Of a stretch of 64,000 bases of DNA, positions 1-9,772 are shown one piece after another. Where the stretch lies: the NCBI GenBank assembly GCA_026119935.1, contig JALRMH010000002.1, positions 744,001-808,000 on the forward strand, in the 5' to 3' direction. The stretch's first letter is position 1. Every line of letters starts with the position of its first letter. The stretch comes from Endothia cerciana. Lineage: Eukaryota; Ascomycota; Sordariomycetes; Diaporthales; Cryphonectriaceae. Made by a program: the position numbers and the translations under genes. Under the pieces are notes generated by a model that was not told the DNA's origin, ran no database searches, and saw nothing but the letters and a program-made list of their open reading frames with translations.

Positions 1-560
1 CATATCTCAAGCAGAATAACCCAGACGATAAAGCACCGCTCGGTATTCGCAAAGAGACCATGGATGCGTTTGTGAGGTCATGCGCGGGCTACTGCGTGAT
101 CACGTACATCCTGGGCGTTGGCGATCGCCACCTGGACAACCTGCTCCTCGCGCCGGACGGCCACTTCTTCCATGCAGACTTCGGCTTCATCCTGGGCCGT
201 GATCCGAAGCCTTTTGCGCCAGCCATGAAGATCTCCAACGAGATGGTGGACGCCATGGGCGGGACCAACAGCGAGCAGTACAAACAGTTCAAGCAATACT
301 GCTTTCTAGCGTACTCGGCCCTGCGCAAGTCGAGCAACCTGATTTTGAACCTGTTCAGCCTGATGGTGGATGCAAATATCCCGGATATCAGGCTCGAGCC
401 GGACAAGGCGGTCGTCAAGGTCAAGGAGAGGCTGCAGCTGGAGCTCAATGAGGAGAACGCGCTGCGCCATCTCGCGAGGGTCATTGATGATAACTTGTAC
501 GCGTTCTCGGGCGTTATGATTGATCGTTTCCATGCAATGACGCAGGCGTTCAGAGCTTAG
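1..560 (+). CDS. vps34: Vps34 class III phosphatidylinositol 3-kinase, C-terminal part (5' end outside window)
   Basis: The frame is open from base 3 and ends with TAG at 558-560, giving about 185 residues of the lipid-kinase catalytic domain. Visible are the catalytic loop GDRHLDN and the Mg-binding motif DFGFILGRDPKP, followed by the helical C-terminal tail that ends in AFRA. The GRDPKPF after DFG is typical of Vps34 rather than class I PI3Ks. The family makes PtdIns3P on endosomes and autophagosome precursors in complex with Vps15 and Vps30/Beclin, and drives vacuolar sorting and autophagy. No intron is seen in this part. It runs tail to tail with etr1, 238 bp away. Identity is secure; the upstream C2 and helical domains cannot be seen here. 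Confidence 0.95.
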   Translation, partial: YLKQNNPDDKAPLGIRKETMDAFVRSCAGYCVITYILGVGDRHLDNLLLAPDGHFFHADFGFILGRDPKPFAPAMKISNEMVDAMGGTNSEQYKQFKQYCFLAYSALRKSSNLILNLFSLMVDANIPDIRLEPDKAVVKVKERLQLELNEENALRHLARVIDDNLYAFSGVMIDRFHAMTQAFRA

Positions 561-798
561 GTGAAACATTGTCCGGACGGTCCCTCGAGACTGTTTTCTG
601 GGTGAGCGGGCAGGGAGTCAGGAGTTCCGGGGGACAAAAGGCTAGGCTCTGATACTCATTTCAGAGTTCTATGTTGATACCCGTGTGGCATCGGTAGATA
701 GGCCCTCATGATGTACATGCTCGTCTTCAACAGGTTCCTCGTGCGCTTCTACACTGACGTCTTCTCAACCGCTTTGCCTCTCCTGTGCGGCACACCCT

Positions 799-2153
799 CT
801 ATGTGTCACCAAACACAAACATCCCCTTTCCAGCCCTGAACCCACCGAGCGTGCCCTGCACCGCCTGCCTCAACGTCTTGTCCTCCGTGTCCCAGTCCCA
901 CCTCACCTCCTCCACCGGCGCATCCTTGAACCTGCCCTCACGTATCAACCCCAGGATCTCGTCCACCGTCCGCTTCTTCCCCTCCCGGTCCGCGTTCGCC
1001 CAACGGCTCAGCCAGAACCCGTTGAAGCGCAGGTCCTTGAAGATCAACAGCCCTGTCGGCAACATGACGGGCTGCTTCGACATGGCCCCGTACGTGACCA
1101 GCGCCCCGCCCTCGCTGAGGCACTTGGCCATGGCCGTGGCGTTCTTGCCGCCCACGCAGTTCAGCCCCAGCATGACGGGGTCCCTGCCCATGCGCGTGAA
1201 CTCCTCCCTCAGGCGCGCGCCGAAGGACCGGTCCATGAGCTCGGCCTCGGTCACGACGGCCGTGGCGCCGAGGCCGAGCAGCTCCTGCCTGAGGGCCTCG
1301 GTGGCGGCCGGGTCGCCCTCGCGCTCCCGGATGACGTTGATGCTCCGCAGGCCCCACAGCCGGCCCAGCTGGATGGCGGCGCGCCCGACGCCGCTGTTGG
1401 CGCCGTTCTGGATGAACCAGGCGCCGCCCGGGGCGCCGGCGTCCCGCCGGAACGCCTGGACTGAGAGGTCGATCAGGTCGACGTAGTCCCGCAGCATGCG
1501 GTACGCGCTGCACGGGTTCACGGACACGGTGGCCACCTGCGCGGGGCTCAGGCCGGCGCGGTCCACCCTGAGCAGGGCGCGCTCGGCGTCCTCCACCAGG
1601 GCGTGCGTCCGCCACGTCCCGAAGCCCGTCGAGGCGGGGATGCACCAGTCGCCCTTCTTCAGCCCCGTGACGCCGGAGCCGACGGAGAGGACCTCGAGGC
1701 AGCCCTCGTTGCCCGGCACGGAGGCGGGCTCGGGGGTGCCGAGGACGGTGGTGTAGGTGGGCTTGGCGCCGTAGGTGCCCTGGATCGTGTTGACGTCTGC
1801 GGGGTTCACGGGGGCGGCGAGGGTGCGGACGAGGACGGACGAGGAGGGGAGGGAAGGGGAGATGGAGTGGGTGTGCAGGCTGCGCGGTGCCACGGTCAGC
1901 CATCCGGTGTCACACGTATGCCTCTCGAGCGAGCGAGGACCGGAGGTCTGAGGAGGAGGGCGTACCTGAGCACGTCAGACGGCTCTCCTGGCTTCGAGAA
2001 GACCAGCGCCTTGGCTTGTGTGTAGCCGTAGGGTCCGGACTTGTGCCGGGCGGAGGCGGCGCCGGGGGAACGGGCCGGGAGGTTGAGTGCGCCGGCGGTT
2101 CGAGGGCGCAGGAATGCTGCGTTGAGGCATCGAGCTGGTCTGAGGGAAGCCAT
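799..2153 (-). CDS. etr1: Mitochondrial trans-2-enoyl-CoA reductase (mtFAS II)
   Basis: Two exons, 1966-2153 and 799-1879, joined across an 86-nt intron (GTACGC..CAG), give 422 residues. The start at 2153 begins MASLRPARCL, an Arg/Ala-rich presequence expected for mitochondrial import. After it come an Etr1/MECR-type MDR fold start (YTQAKALVFSKPGEPSDVL), the catalytic-Tyr region NPADVNTIQGTYG, and the NADPH-binding motif NGANSGVGRAAIQLGR. The family catalyses the last step of mitochondrial type II fatty-acid synthesis, reducing trans-2-enoyl thioesters, and is needed for lipoate supply and respiration. It is divergent from mtg1, another mitochondrial gene, with 586 bp between the starts. The splice choice restores DVL-SLHTHSIS continuity. 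Length and motifs match fungal Etr1 well. Confidence 0.93.
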
Positions 2154-2739
2154 CTTGTGCTGGTGGCCCTGTGGAAGCTCCGGCTCGGGCTGTTTGTTTG
2201 TTTGTGGGAAGACACGGTCCCTGGAGGTGAGGTTGTCCTCGCCCGAAAGGAAATGCAGAGCACCCGATCGAAGCTGCAGCACCTGCTGCTGCCGACTCGG
2301 CGGAGACGGTGACATCGGTCCCGCAGCGGCATGACGTCTTTTCGCGCGCCGCACCCCGGACCCATGTAAGTGCCATTTTACGTTGTACCATGTACTATTG
2401 CAGGCGCCGACACCCTAACCCTGCTATCAAACTCATCCTGACAGCTCCTGAAAGCCTCATCCGCAGACCCTCTTCTCTCCATATCCTCTGCGTTCTTGGT
2501 GAAGGCTTCAGGTGCTCTTTCCCATTTCTCTCCGTATCTATGTGAGACTGTTTTCGTCTGATCTCAGCCAAGGCCGTCACGAAGACAGAGCGTCTCACAC
2601 CCCGCGGCCTGGCTGAGCAGGTAACCCTCCCCCAGCCAACCTCAGCAGCCATGAGCACAACAAGGTCGGGGGGGTCATAATTGTCATTCATACAGCGCAG
2701 GCCTGGCGAGACTCAGAGACCGGGAGTATCGCTTTCAGT
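2154..2739. promoter_or_regulatory. Shared etr1/mtg1 divergent promoter region
   Basis: This 586-bp interval separates the start codons of two divergently transcribed genes for mitochondrial proteins. The mtg1 side is CT-rich around 2450-2540. No TATA box or transcription-factor site is obvious. Shared control is an inference from the arrangement. Confidence 0.45.
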
Positions 2740-3930
2740 ATGGCGGTGCCAACGGTAGAAGCAGCTGCCAACGCCGCCAAGACCGCATTCTCAACCGCAA
2801 CCATCACCTCGGCATCTCCCTTTGTGCCCCGGCAGGTGTTCGATGTATCCCCATCAATAATCCGGTCCTACTTCCTGGGGCACCACAATGCGGCGCTCAA
2901 CCGTATGCGCCGGGTTCTCTCCAACGTTGGGCTTGTCATTGAGTGCCGGGACATGAGGGTCCCGCTGACCTCATGGAACCCCATGCTGGAGTCCTCACTC
3001 ATGTACAACACAGACTTCCGCCAGAGGGGGGCCAGCCAGGGCCCAAGATCGATGATGGGGGGCGCCGGCGGCCGGGCGCGCATCATAGTCTACACACACC
3101 GCGATCTCATCGCCGAGAAGGAGGGGAAGAGGATAATACAGGCCCTAGAGAGATTTCACAGGAAAGAGCTGAACACGGTGGTCCTGTTCCACGGCACCGG
3201 CACCGAGACCAGTGACACCAGAAACCTCCTCAGGGAGGTCAGGAGCATATCAAACGACCACCACAGCCTCACGGGCCTCCGTGCCCTGGTCGTCGGGATG
3301 CCCAACGCCGGCAAGTCGACGCTCCTCAACCGGCTGCGCACACAGGGCAGGCCCAATCCCGGCGGCGCATCCAAGGTCGCCCGGACGGGCGCCGAGCCCG
3401 GCGTCACGAGGAAGCTCGGGACCCCGGTGCGCATCCTGGCCGGCGACGACGACTCCGAGGGTGTGTTCCTCCTCGACACCCCCGGCGTGTTCGTCCCGTT
3501 CGTCTCGGACGCAGAGGCCATGCTCAAGCTCGCGCTCGTCGGGTGCGTCAAGGACGGGCTGATCTCGTGGGTCACCGTGGCCGACTACCTGCTGTACCAC
3601 CTCAACCTCCAGGACCCGACGGGGAAGGCCTACCGCTTCTATTACGAGGGGCCGACGAACGATGTGCATGCGTTCCTCCGGGGCGTGGCACAGCGCACGG
3701 GGAAGCTGACAAGGGGGTCGGGGGAGTTCCTGGAGGGTGCGGCCGACTGGGTGGTGAGGAGGTGGCGGAACGGGTTGCTGGGGAGGTTCGCGCTGGACCA
3801 GGTCAGTGAGGAGAGTCTGGAACGGGCGAGGAAAAGGAGCCTCGAGCCGCCGCTGAGCATAAACCAGGCAAGGAAGAGGGACAAAGAGCAGAGAAAGGAG
3901 CGCGCAGCTGCGAAGCAGGCTCAGGGGTGA
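2740..3930 (+). CDS. mtg1: Mitochondrial ribosome-assembly GTPase 1 (circularly permuted YlqF/MTG1 family)
   Basis: A single exon encodes 396 residues. The N-terminus (MAVPTVEAAANAAKTAFSTA) is acid-poor and suits a mitochondrial presequence. Motifs appear in the permuted order of the YlqF family: the G4-like YTHRDL first (near residue 125), then the P-loop GMPNAGKST (near 190), a TRK switch-I Thr, and the G3 motif DTPG (near 248). The C-terminus is basic (RKRDKEQRKERAAAKQ). The family promotes late assembly of the large mitoribosomal subunit at the inner membrane. Oddity: the usual NKxD/TKxD guanine-specificity motif reads THRD. Divergent from etr1. Confidence 0.93.
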   Translation: MAVPTVEAAANAAKTAFSTATITSASPFVPRQVFDVSPSIIRSYFLGHHNAALNRMRRVLSNVGLVIECRDMRVPLTSWNPMLESSLMYNTDFRQRGASQGPRSMMGGAGGRARIIVYTHRDLIAEKEGKRIIQALERFHRKELNTVVLFHGTGTETSDTRNLLREVRSISNDHHSLTGLRALVVGMPNAGKSTLLNRLRTQGRPNPGGASKVARTGAEPGVTRKLGTPVRILAGDDDSEGVFLLDTPGVFVPFVSDAEAMLKLALVGCVKDGLISWVTVADYLLYHLNLQDPTGKAYRFYYEGPTNDVHAFLRGVAQRTGKLTRGSGEFLEGAADWVVRRWRNGLLGRFALDQVSEESLERARKRSLEPPLSINQARKRDKEQRKERAAAKQAQG

Positions 3931-4585
3931 AGCCTAGTGGGATGGGCGGTGGGAGCTTGTGAGGAATGAGGAACGAATGATACCCTACTCTTGTTGCACG
4001 ACGATTCCCTGGCGCGCTGCGTCCCCAGTCCCAGCACCTCGGCTCTCTTATCTCTCATTTCTTCTGATACTGACATCCCACCCGCCCCCTCTGCGTACCC
4101 CCGAGGTGTCCTTCTGCAGAGCGGCTCACTGTAACGAAAGATTTTGCCCTCCTGGGCTCTATCATCGCCCTTGGTGAAGTACCGGCACTGAGGTCTCTTG
4201 AGCCTACAGCACCATCGGCTGCCGTCGTGCCTCATCGTCGGTTGTGAGATCTCACTCCTACCTACACTGTGGTAGGCTGGTGAGGACATTCTTCCTGATA
4301 GCTTCTTCAGACAGACCAGCAGCGCTGGGGCCCAATCGATAATGCATCTTGTGCTAGGCAGCCAAGTACTAAGAAAAAAACAAAAGACTTCCACTGATTT
4401 GTGCTGCTAGCTTGCGTTTGATCTCTCGACGAGACTTCCAGACCTCTCGAAATTTCGATCTCTCAGCAACCCTTCAAACTTTGACATTTCAATCCCTCGA
4501 CGAGACTTCAAACCTTTCGACCCTTCAACCTCTCGTCGGCCCTCCAACCTTCCCTTTGTAGTCTTGTTCCCTGCAGCCATTCACA
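3931..4585. other. Intergenic: mtg1 3' flank and MYND-gene leader
   Basis: No gene is supported. The last 150 bp before the MYND-gene start are pyrimidine-rich and carry an imperfect direct repeat: the word CTCGACGAGACTTC occurs at about 4425 and again about 71 bp later near 4496, each followed by a variant of AACCTCTCGA. It probably lies in the 5' leader. Confidence 0.5.
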
Positions 4586-6301
4586 ATGTCGGACGGGAGT
4601 GAAATGTCACAACGCCTTTTCTGGGATGCTTGGTACACAATTCGAGCTTTCCCAAACGACCCAGTGTCTGCGTTCTTCAACCTACATCCCACACCCGAGG
4701 AGATGCGGGCTGCTACCGACTGCGAGTCCCAGCAAGAGATCAACGACCGCTGCTACAAAGCTCTTCAATGCTTCAATCTCTTGAGCACTCGAGAAAGCAC
4801 CAATCCTGAGCGCGCAGCCCTGCAGCAGATTTACGAAAAAGTCAAGGAGAAAGAAGAGCGGTATCATCGGCAGCTGCTAGATGGACTGTGCCACCTGGCG
4901 CTGCAGAGCGACCGTGTCGGTGCGCCCGAGCCAGCTGCCACAAAGCGCGAGCGAATCCTGGACTACTATCTGTGGCTCATCCGTGGTCAACTGGACGAAA
5001 GCTTCCCATCGCAGGCGTCGCGGCCCAGAGGCGGCGGCGAGGGGGCGAGCGTCCAGTCACACAACCTCCTGCCATCCTCACTCCTCAGACGCGGTCCTTG
5101 CTCCAATTGTGGAGAGGCCGACAAGAAGGCTTGGTGCTCGGGATGCCAAATAGTCGAGGCTGACAACGTCGTCTTTGGCACCTTCTACTGCAACGCCGAC
5201 TGCAGGGCGGCCCATTGGCCGCAGCACAAGGCCACCTGTAGGCAGGTGAGAGCCCTGCGCCGCGCTGTGTCGATGTACACCGAACTGTACCGCGAGTTTC
5301 TCCGGCACACCTGCTCTCACGAGTTACTGTCAATCCGCGAAGAGAACGGCATGACAACCATGCAAGTGGGATTCAGCGCGCGCCGCGTCTTTCTTGGTCT
5401 ACCCGCGGTCTGGCGGTTTCCTGAGCACCTTGCCAACTCGAAAGAGCAAGCGCTGGCAGCGCTGAACAAGTCTCAGTGCCGCGACATACTCGTAACGACC
5501 AGGAAATTCTTCGAAGCAGTGGTCCAACGTAGGATAGCCCACTCCAGTCATGCAAGGTGAAGGACGCTGCTGACGATAATGTGCACAGCCGCGTGCGCCT
5601 CCGTGGAGGAGGTTGTCATCAAGCCGAGGAACATACCCACAGCCTTCTACACGGCTGGCCCAGACGGCGGATACAAGTTCAACGCTCTTGACCACCATGT
5701 TGCCCTGCGCATCACTCTGCGGTGCGGACTGCAATTCGCGTTCGATCCCACCGGCGCTCAATACGGCTGGCGTGAGACCGTGTCACCCTGGACCGCCTAT
5801 GTGGACCACCGCGCCCACTTCGTCGTTCCTGACATGGACGCGGTCGACGCCATGAAGTCAACGGCGCAAAAGGATCGTCTTGACGCCGCGCGCAACCTGT
5901 GCGGCGGTTGGCACCTGGAAGTTGAACGCAGGCGGGACGTGGCCGCCAACCTTCTCTCCGAGGTATTTCCCGCATACCTACGAATCGAGCTCGGCAGGAG
6001 CAGCGGCACCACGAGGGACCTCTTGCATCAGCCGGACGAGAAGTTCAAGGCGGTTCGAGGGGCGGTGATCACGAGCACGAAGAGGTCGCTGCGAGACCAC
6101 ATGGACCGCCTTAACCTGGGTCCGGAGGGGAGGTTGTACTTTGATGAGCGCAGAGCAATCTGCGCAACCACCAGTGCTGACGCACACCGGCGCCTGCAGG
6201 AGGTCTGGTTCACAGAGGAGGAGTACGAGCGTCTCAAGGGCGACCCCACGGCCATGTTCGACCTCTGGCAGAGTCGTGCCAGAGCGGCTCAGAAGGTGTG
6301 A
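4586..6301 (+). CDS. MYND-type zinc-finger protein
   Basis: Two exons, 4586-5528 and 5589-6301, give 551 residues. The intervening 60-nt segment (GTAGGA..GCTGAC..CACAG) has a good branch point 18 nt before the acceptor. It contains the only in-frame stop (TGA at 5558-5560), so the intron is needed for a full-length product. The MYND finger lies at residues 172-218: CSNC, then CSGC, then an extended linker, then YCNADC and HKATC, giving the expected Cys/His pairs with a longer than usual middle spacer. MYND fingers bind proline-rich peptides and often occur in fungal regulatory or SET-type proteins, but no SET motif is visible. The rest has no recognised domain. The protein is mostly hydrophilic without membrane segments; its function is unknown. 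Confidence 0.82.
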
Positions 6302-7269
6302 AAGGGCTGGGGGGGGCCGAGGCAAGAGGCGATCCAAAGAGACGAAGAGACGACGGACCTGTCCCTACGTTTCAGTGGCTGGAGTGGACATCAAGATCTT
6401 CGTATGGCTTATGTTTCTTACTGTAGGCACTTGGCATGGCGTATCAGTCCTGAATGAAACAGTGAGATTTTAAGCCTGGTTTGAAGCCCACATAATTATC
6501 GTCGGCATACAGTGCATACTGTCGTTGGAGTGTGGATGTCGCATGAGTATGGAGGGTAGCTGCAATGATACGGACGCTTCTCAAAATCTCCGAAGGTCGC
6601 AATATGAGCCCGCTAGACTTTCTTTTCTTTCTTTTCTCTTAAATGCCTTACATCGGGCCGTGGAAGCTTGGGACCTCGAGAAGTGAGGCTATGAGGCCCC
6701 AGAATGCAAAGGTTGTCATTTCGGGTAATGTACGCAGCTCCGATCCTTGATGTTTCTGTATGGTCGTACGGGTTAGTAATTACCTAAAGAGATACAGATT
6801 GTCAGTCAGCGGTACTCGGAAGGGTCGGCAACCGGTATTATGCCGTATTCCAAAGGGACACACGTGACTCAACAAGGCTTGGTAGTGGTTGAGCGCCTTG
6901 GCTGACTGTATCTCCTGATGTACATCAACCGGTCCACAGCCTCGATGATCAAAGCTCGGATACGCCTCGGACTCGGACCCCATCGCAGATCACCCCCTCT
7001 GTGAGCGTGTAGAGGAAAGCCGCAGCAGTCAACAACATCCAGAAGGAAACAGAATGGGGGAGATCACGGAGGCAGCGGATCAGTTCGGCCATCAGGTAGG
7101 TAGGCTCCCGGCCCTTGCCCCCGATGCTGGAGGAACGTGTGTGTATAAGTACACCCAGACACTCCTCTCGTCTCTTGCTTCTGTTCAGTTCAGCAGCATC
7201 GAACTTCCTGATCAATAAAACATTGGAACCAGAGACTCCTCTTGTCATCCAGATACCAAGAACCTGAAC
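6302..7269. other. Intergenic, with putative TATA box of the small secreted gene
   Basis: No gene is supported in this 968-bp stretch. Near its end, TATAAG at 7144-7149 sits about 120 bp before the ATG at 7270, followed by a CT-rich segment; this looks like a core promoter for the secreted protein. Confidence 0.45.
7144..7149 (+). promoter_or_regulatory. Putative TATA box of the small secreted protein gene
   Basis: TATAAG about 120 bp before the ATG, followed by CT-rich DNA and a TTCAGTTCAGCAGC segment that could hold the transcription start. Confidence 0.4.
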
Positions 7270-7515
7270 ATGCACCCCCTTCGCATTCTGTCTAGTCTTG
7301 CCCTGTTGGCCACCTCTGCCCTTCCGGCCATGGCGCAGGTCGACACCGGTACCGCATGCAGCCCCGATGGCAGTTACAACTGTGGCAACGACTTCACCGT
7401 CGTCGTGATCTGCAACAACGGGGCCTGGACCGAGGCTGCCAGCTGCTCCGACACGCCCGGATACCTCTGCGTCTGGCCGGCCGGAGACCCAACTCCCTTC
7501 TGCTCCTCTGAGTAA
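7270..7515 (+). CDS. Small secreted cysteine-rich protein (candidate effector)
   Basis: A single exon encodes 81 residues. Residues 1-22 form a clear signal peptide (MHPLRILSSLALLATSALPAMA, cleavage before QVDTG). The 59-residue mature part has six cysteines at 30, 38, 48, 59, 67 and 78, an even number consistent with three disulfides. The segment with C, Y-N-C, then I-C-N-N-G-x-W and a later C resembles the short Cys/Gly/Trp pattern of fungal chitin-binding modules such as CBM19, but this is only pattern likeness. A TATAAG box and CT-rich leader precede it, supporting a real transcript. It stands alone in a gene-poor segment, the usual setting of effector-type genes. No homologue is recognised; the role is inferred from architecture only. 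Confidence 0.75.
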   Translation: MHPLRILSSLALLATSALPAMAQVDTGTACSPDGSYNCGNDFTVVVICNNGAWTEAASCSDTPGYLCVWPAGDPTPFCSSE

Positions 7516-9138
7516 AGGGGGAGCGACGTTGTGCGTATCCCATGACCATACATCCCCTTGTGGGCCGTCGAGAAATCACAAAGAGAGAATAATAAGGAGA
7601 CTGACGAATAGTGTCTCTCAGCACAGCAGCCTGCAGTTCCGACTACGAGACCATGCTGGGCAGCGGAGAACCAAAACTTTTCTGAGTGAGTCCTGTTGGT
7701 TCACAGTCGAGGTTGCGGCGTGAAGTTGGAAGTATGGCGTTGAGAGGATGATATGGCTAGTAGACAGCTTCATACTCAACTACTTGGATGACGAGGATGA
7801 TGTTCGTACCGAGGTGTGCCCCCCCCCCCCCCCAATGTCCGAATCGTTGCATGCGTGTATGGGGCAGTCCAAGAGTCGAGGGTGAGTGCGGCATTGTGAC
7901 ATATGTGTTTCCAGGAGGATGTGTAGTATCAAGTAGCCGAGGTACTGACGGTTCTCCCTGGCTGGTGTCATCAGGAGAGGGTCTGGTTGGTCTTCTGCTC
8001 GTGGTGGAAAGATGTACGTAGCTGTCGAATGTAACATGGTCTGGGTCGTAGGATAGCAGGCTGCGAGTCACCTTCATGGGCTTGCTACGCAAGATGGTAG
8101 AAAAGAAGTCGATATGGACCTAGCACACATCGACACAGAGTGTAGACCCTGAACGGCGGCACATGCTGCTTGGGTGCCTAGGGGCAGTTCAGGTCCGATA
8201 TCCCCAAGATAGCAAAACTGCCTTCGGAGAGACACGGAACGGGTTGGGACGTAGAGGTCGGAAAGGCTCATGGAGCTCTATCTAGGCAGAGCCGAGCGTA
8301 TCGGCAGAGTCTCCCCCTTTCCTATCTCGACCGCTAGTCTATTCGATCACTAAAGTAGAGTGTGTGAACATGAAATATCTCCCTCCTAGAGGTTCTGTTG
8401 CAGGGCTGGGGGTCATCGTGCTCGGAGCGAGCAAGTGAGCTGTGGAGTGATGATGGTTGCAAGACAGGGGCGACTTTCAGATAATAGAGGAAGCGAGGAC
8501 TCAAGCTTCGGTGAACATACTTGAGAAGGCGACTTCTCTGACATATACATTTGGACTCTGGCCAACATATATCCCTCGAGTCACCAGTACGCTTGCCTCT
8601 TGGGCCACCATTTGTTTATCCACCGCCAACAACTTCCATTTGAATGGAGTTGAAATTTTTATTCTTTTTTTTATTTTACTTTATTTATGTCATGGGACGG
8701 AATGGATTGTCGTGATCAAATATTTTCTCATTACAAGCATTACCCGAGAAGATATAGCCGTGGGACGATGCGGCCCCCAATAACAGTTCGTAACACCCAG
8801 GTCATGGTTCGGAGTATCATCCCGCCTTCGGGGTATCAGCATTTCCTTTTGCCGTGAGAAAACCTTATCTCTCACGTTCCCAAGCGTTCCCTTCATTTTA
8901 ATAAAACAAAAAAAAGAAAACAATAACAACAAAAAACAAACAGAAACACACAGGACCGTTGTGAAGCACAATGTCGGGTAGGCCCCTGCCATCCCAAAGC
9001 ATTCATGACGTACACTGGTGCGCTGCCTTCGAAATCCGTTGTCATGGTGGCCAGATATCTCTAGTCCAGACTTGGTTCCACCTTACGTGCCGAGGTGGAG
9101 ATCAGAGGGTAATTGACCAGTCGAGGATGTAGAGCAGC
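7516..9138. other. Gene-poor stretch, no supported gene
   Basis: There is no coding signal on either strand. Contents include a 15-nt C tract at 7819-7833, an AT-rich patch around 8640-8700, and an A-rich patch around 8900-8940. Open frames here are short and lack codon bias. Confidence 0.6.
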
Positions 9139-9735
9139 TCATGAGCCGAACTCCTTCTCCCACTTGACCAGGTCCCTAGTCAGACGGTCCATCATCTCCA
9201 TGGAAGAAAGATCCTTAAAGCCCTTCGGTGCATCCGTCGAGCTGCCGGCGTCGCCATCAGTGACGGGCTGAGACGGCGGCTTCTCGCCTGTGGATGTCCC
9301 GTTCTCCGTGACTGACGGCATTGTGTTGTCGCTCGGCCTCCGGCTCTCATCGTTGGGTGGTGTTATCTCCCCTGCCATCTCGATCTGCGTTCTGGAAATG
9401 TAATCGAGCATTGCATGTGCCTTCCGCCTCATGTCGGTCATCGATACCTTGCTGTTGAATCCACCTTTCGTCCTCGAGTGCGACTTGGACGGGCCTTCGG
9501 ATTTGACATTGTGCGCGTTCCCGCCGTCGTGTCCCTGGACATCTCGGGACTGTGATCGTACAGGGGACGTCTCTTCGCGCGCTTCCCTGTCTTTGGTGTA
9601 CTGGTTCCTGCCCCTCTTCTTGACCCGTTTCGCCTTTGACGTAGGCGCAGGTGCGCTCGTGGGAGGGGTGTCGGGTGTCGGCTGGGATGAGGGAGGGAGT
9701 TCTGTAGCCGATGTTACCTCTGCCTTGATCTCCGT

Positions 9736-9772
<37 letters not shown>

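Noticed and set aside
938..1903. 321-codon minus-strand open frame, Arg/Pro/His-rich
   Set aside because: Shadow of etr1 in another frame; arises from GC-rich third positions and has no domain.
2405..2425. CCCTAACCCTG as a telomere-like repeat
   Set aside because: Only one and a half units, inside a promoter between housekeeping genes.
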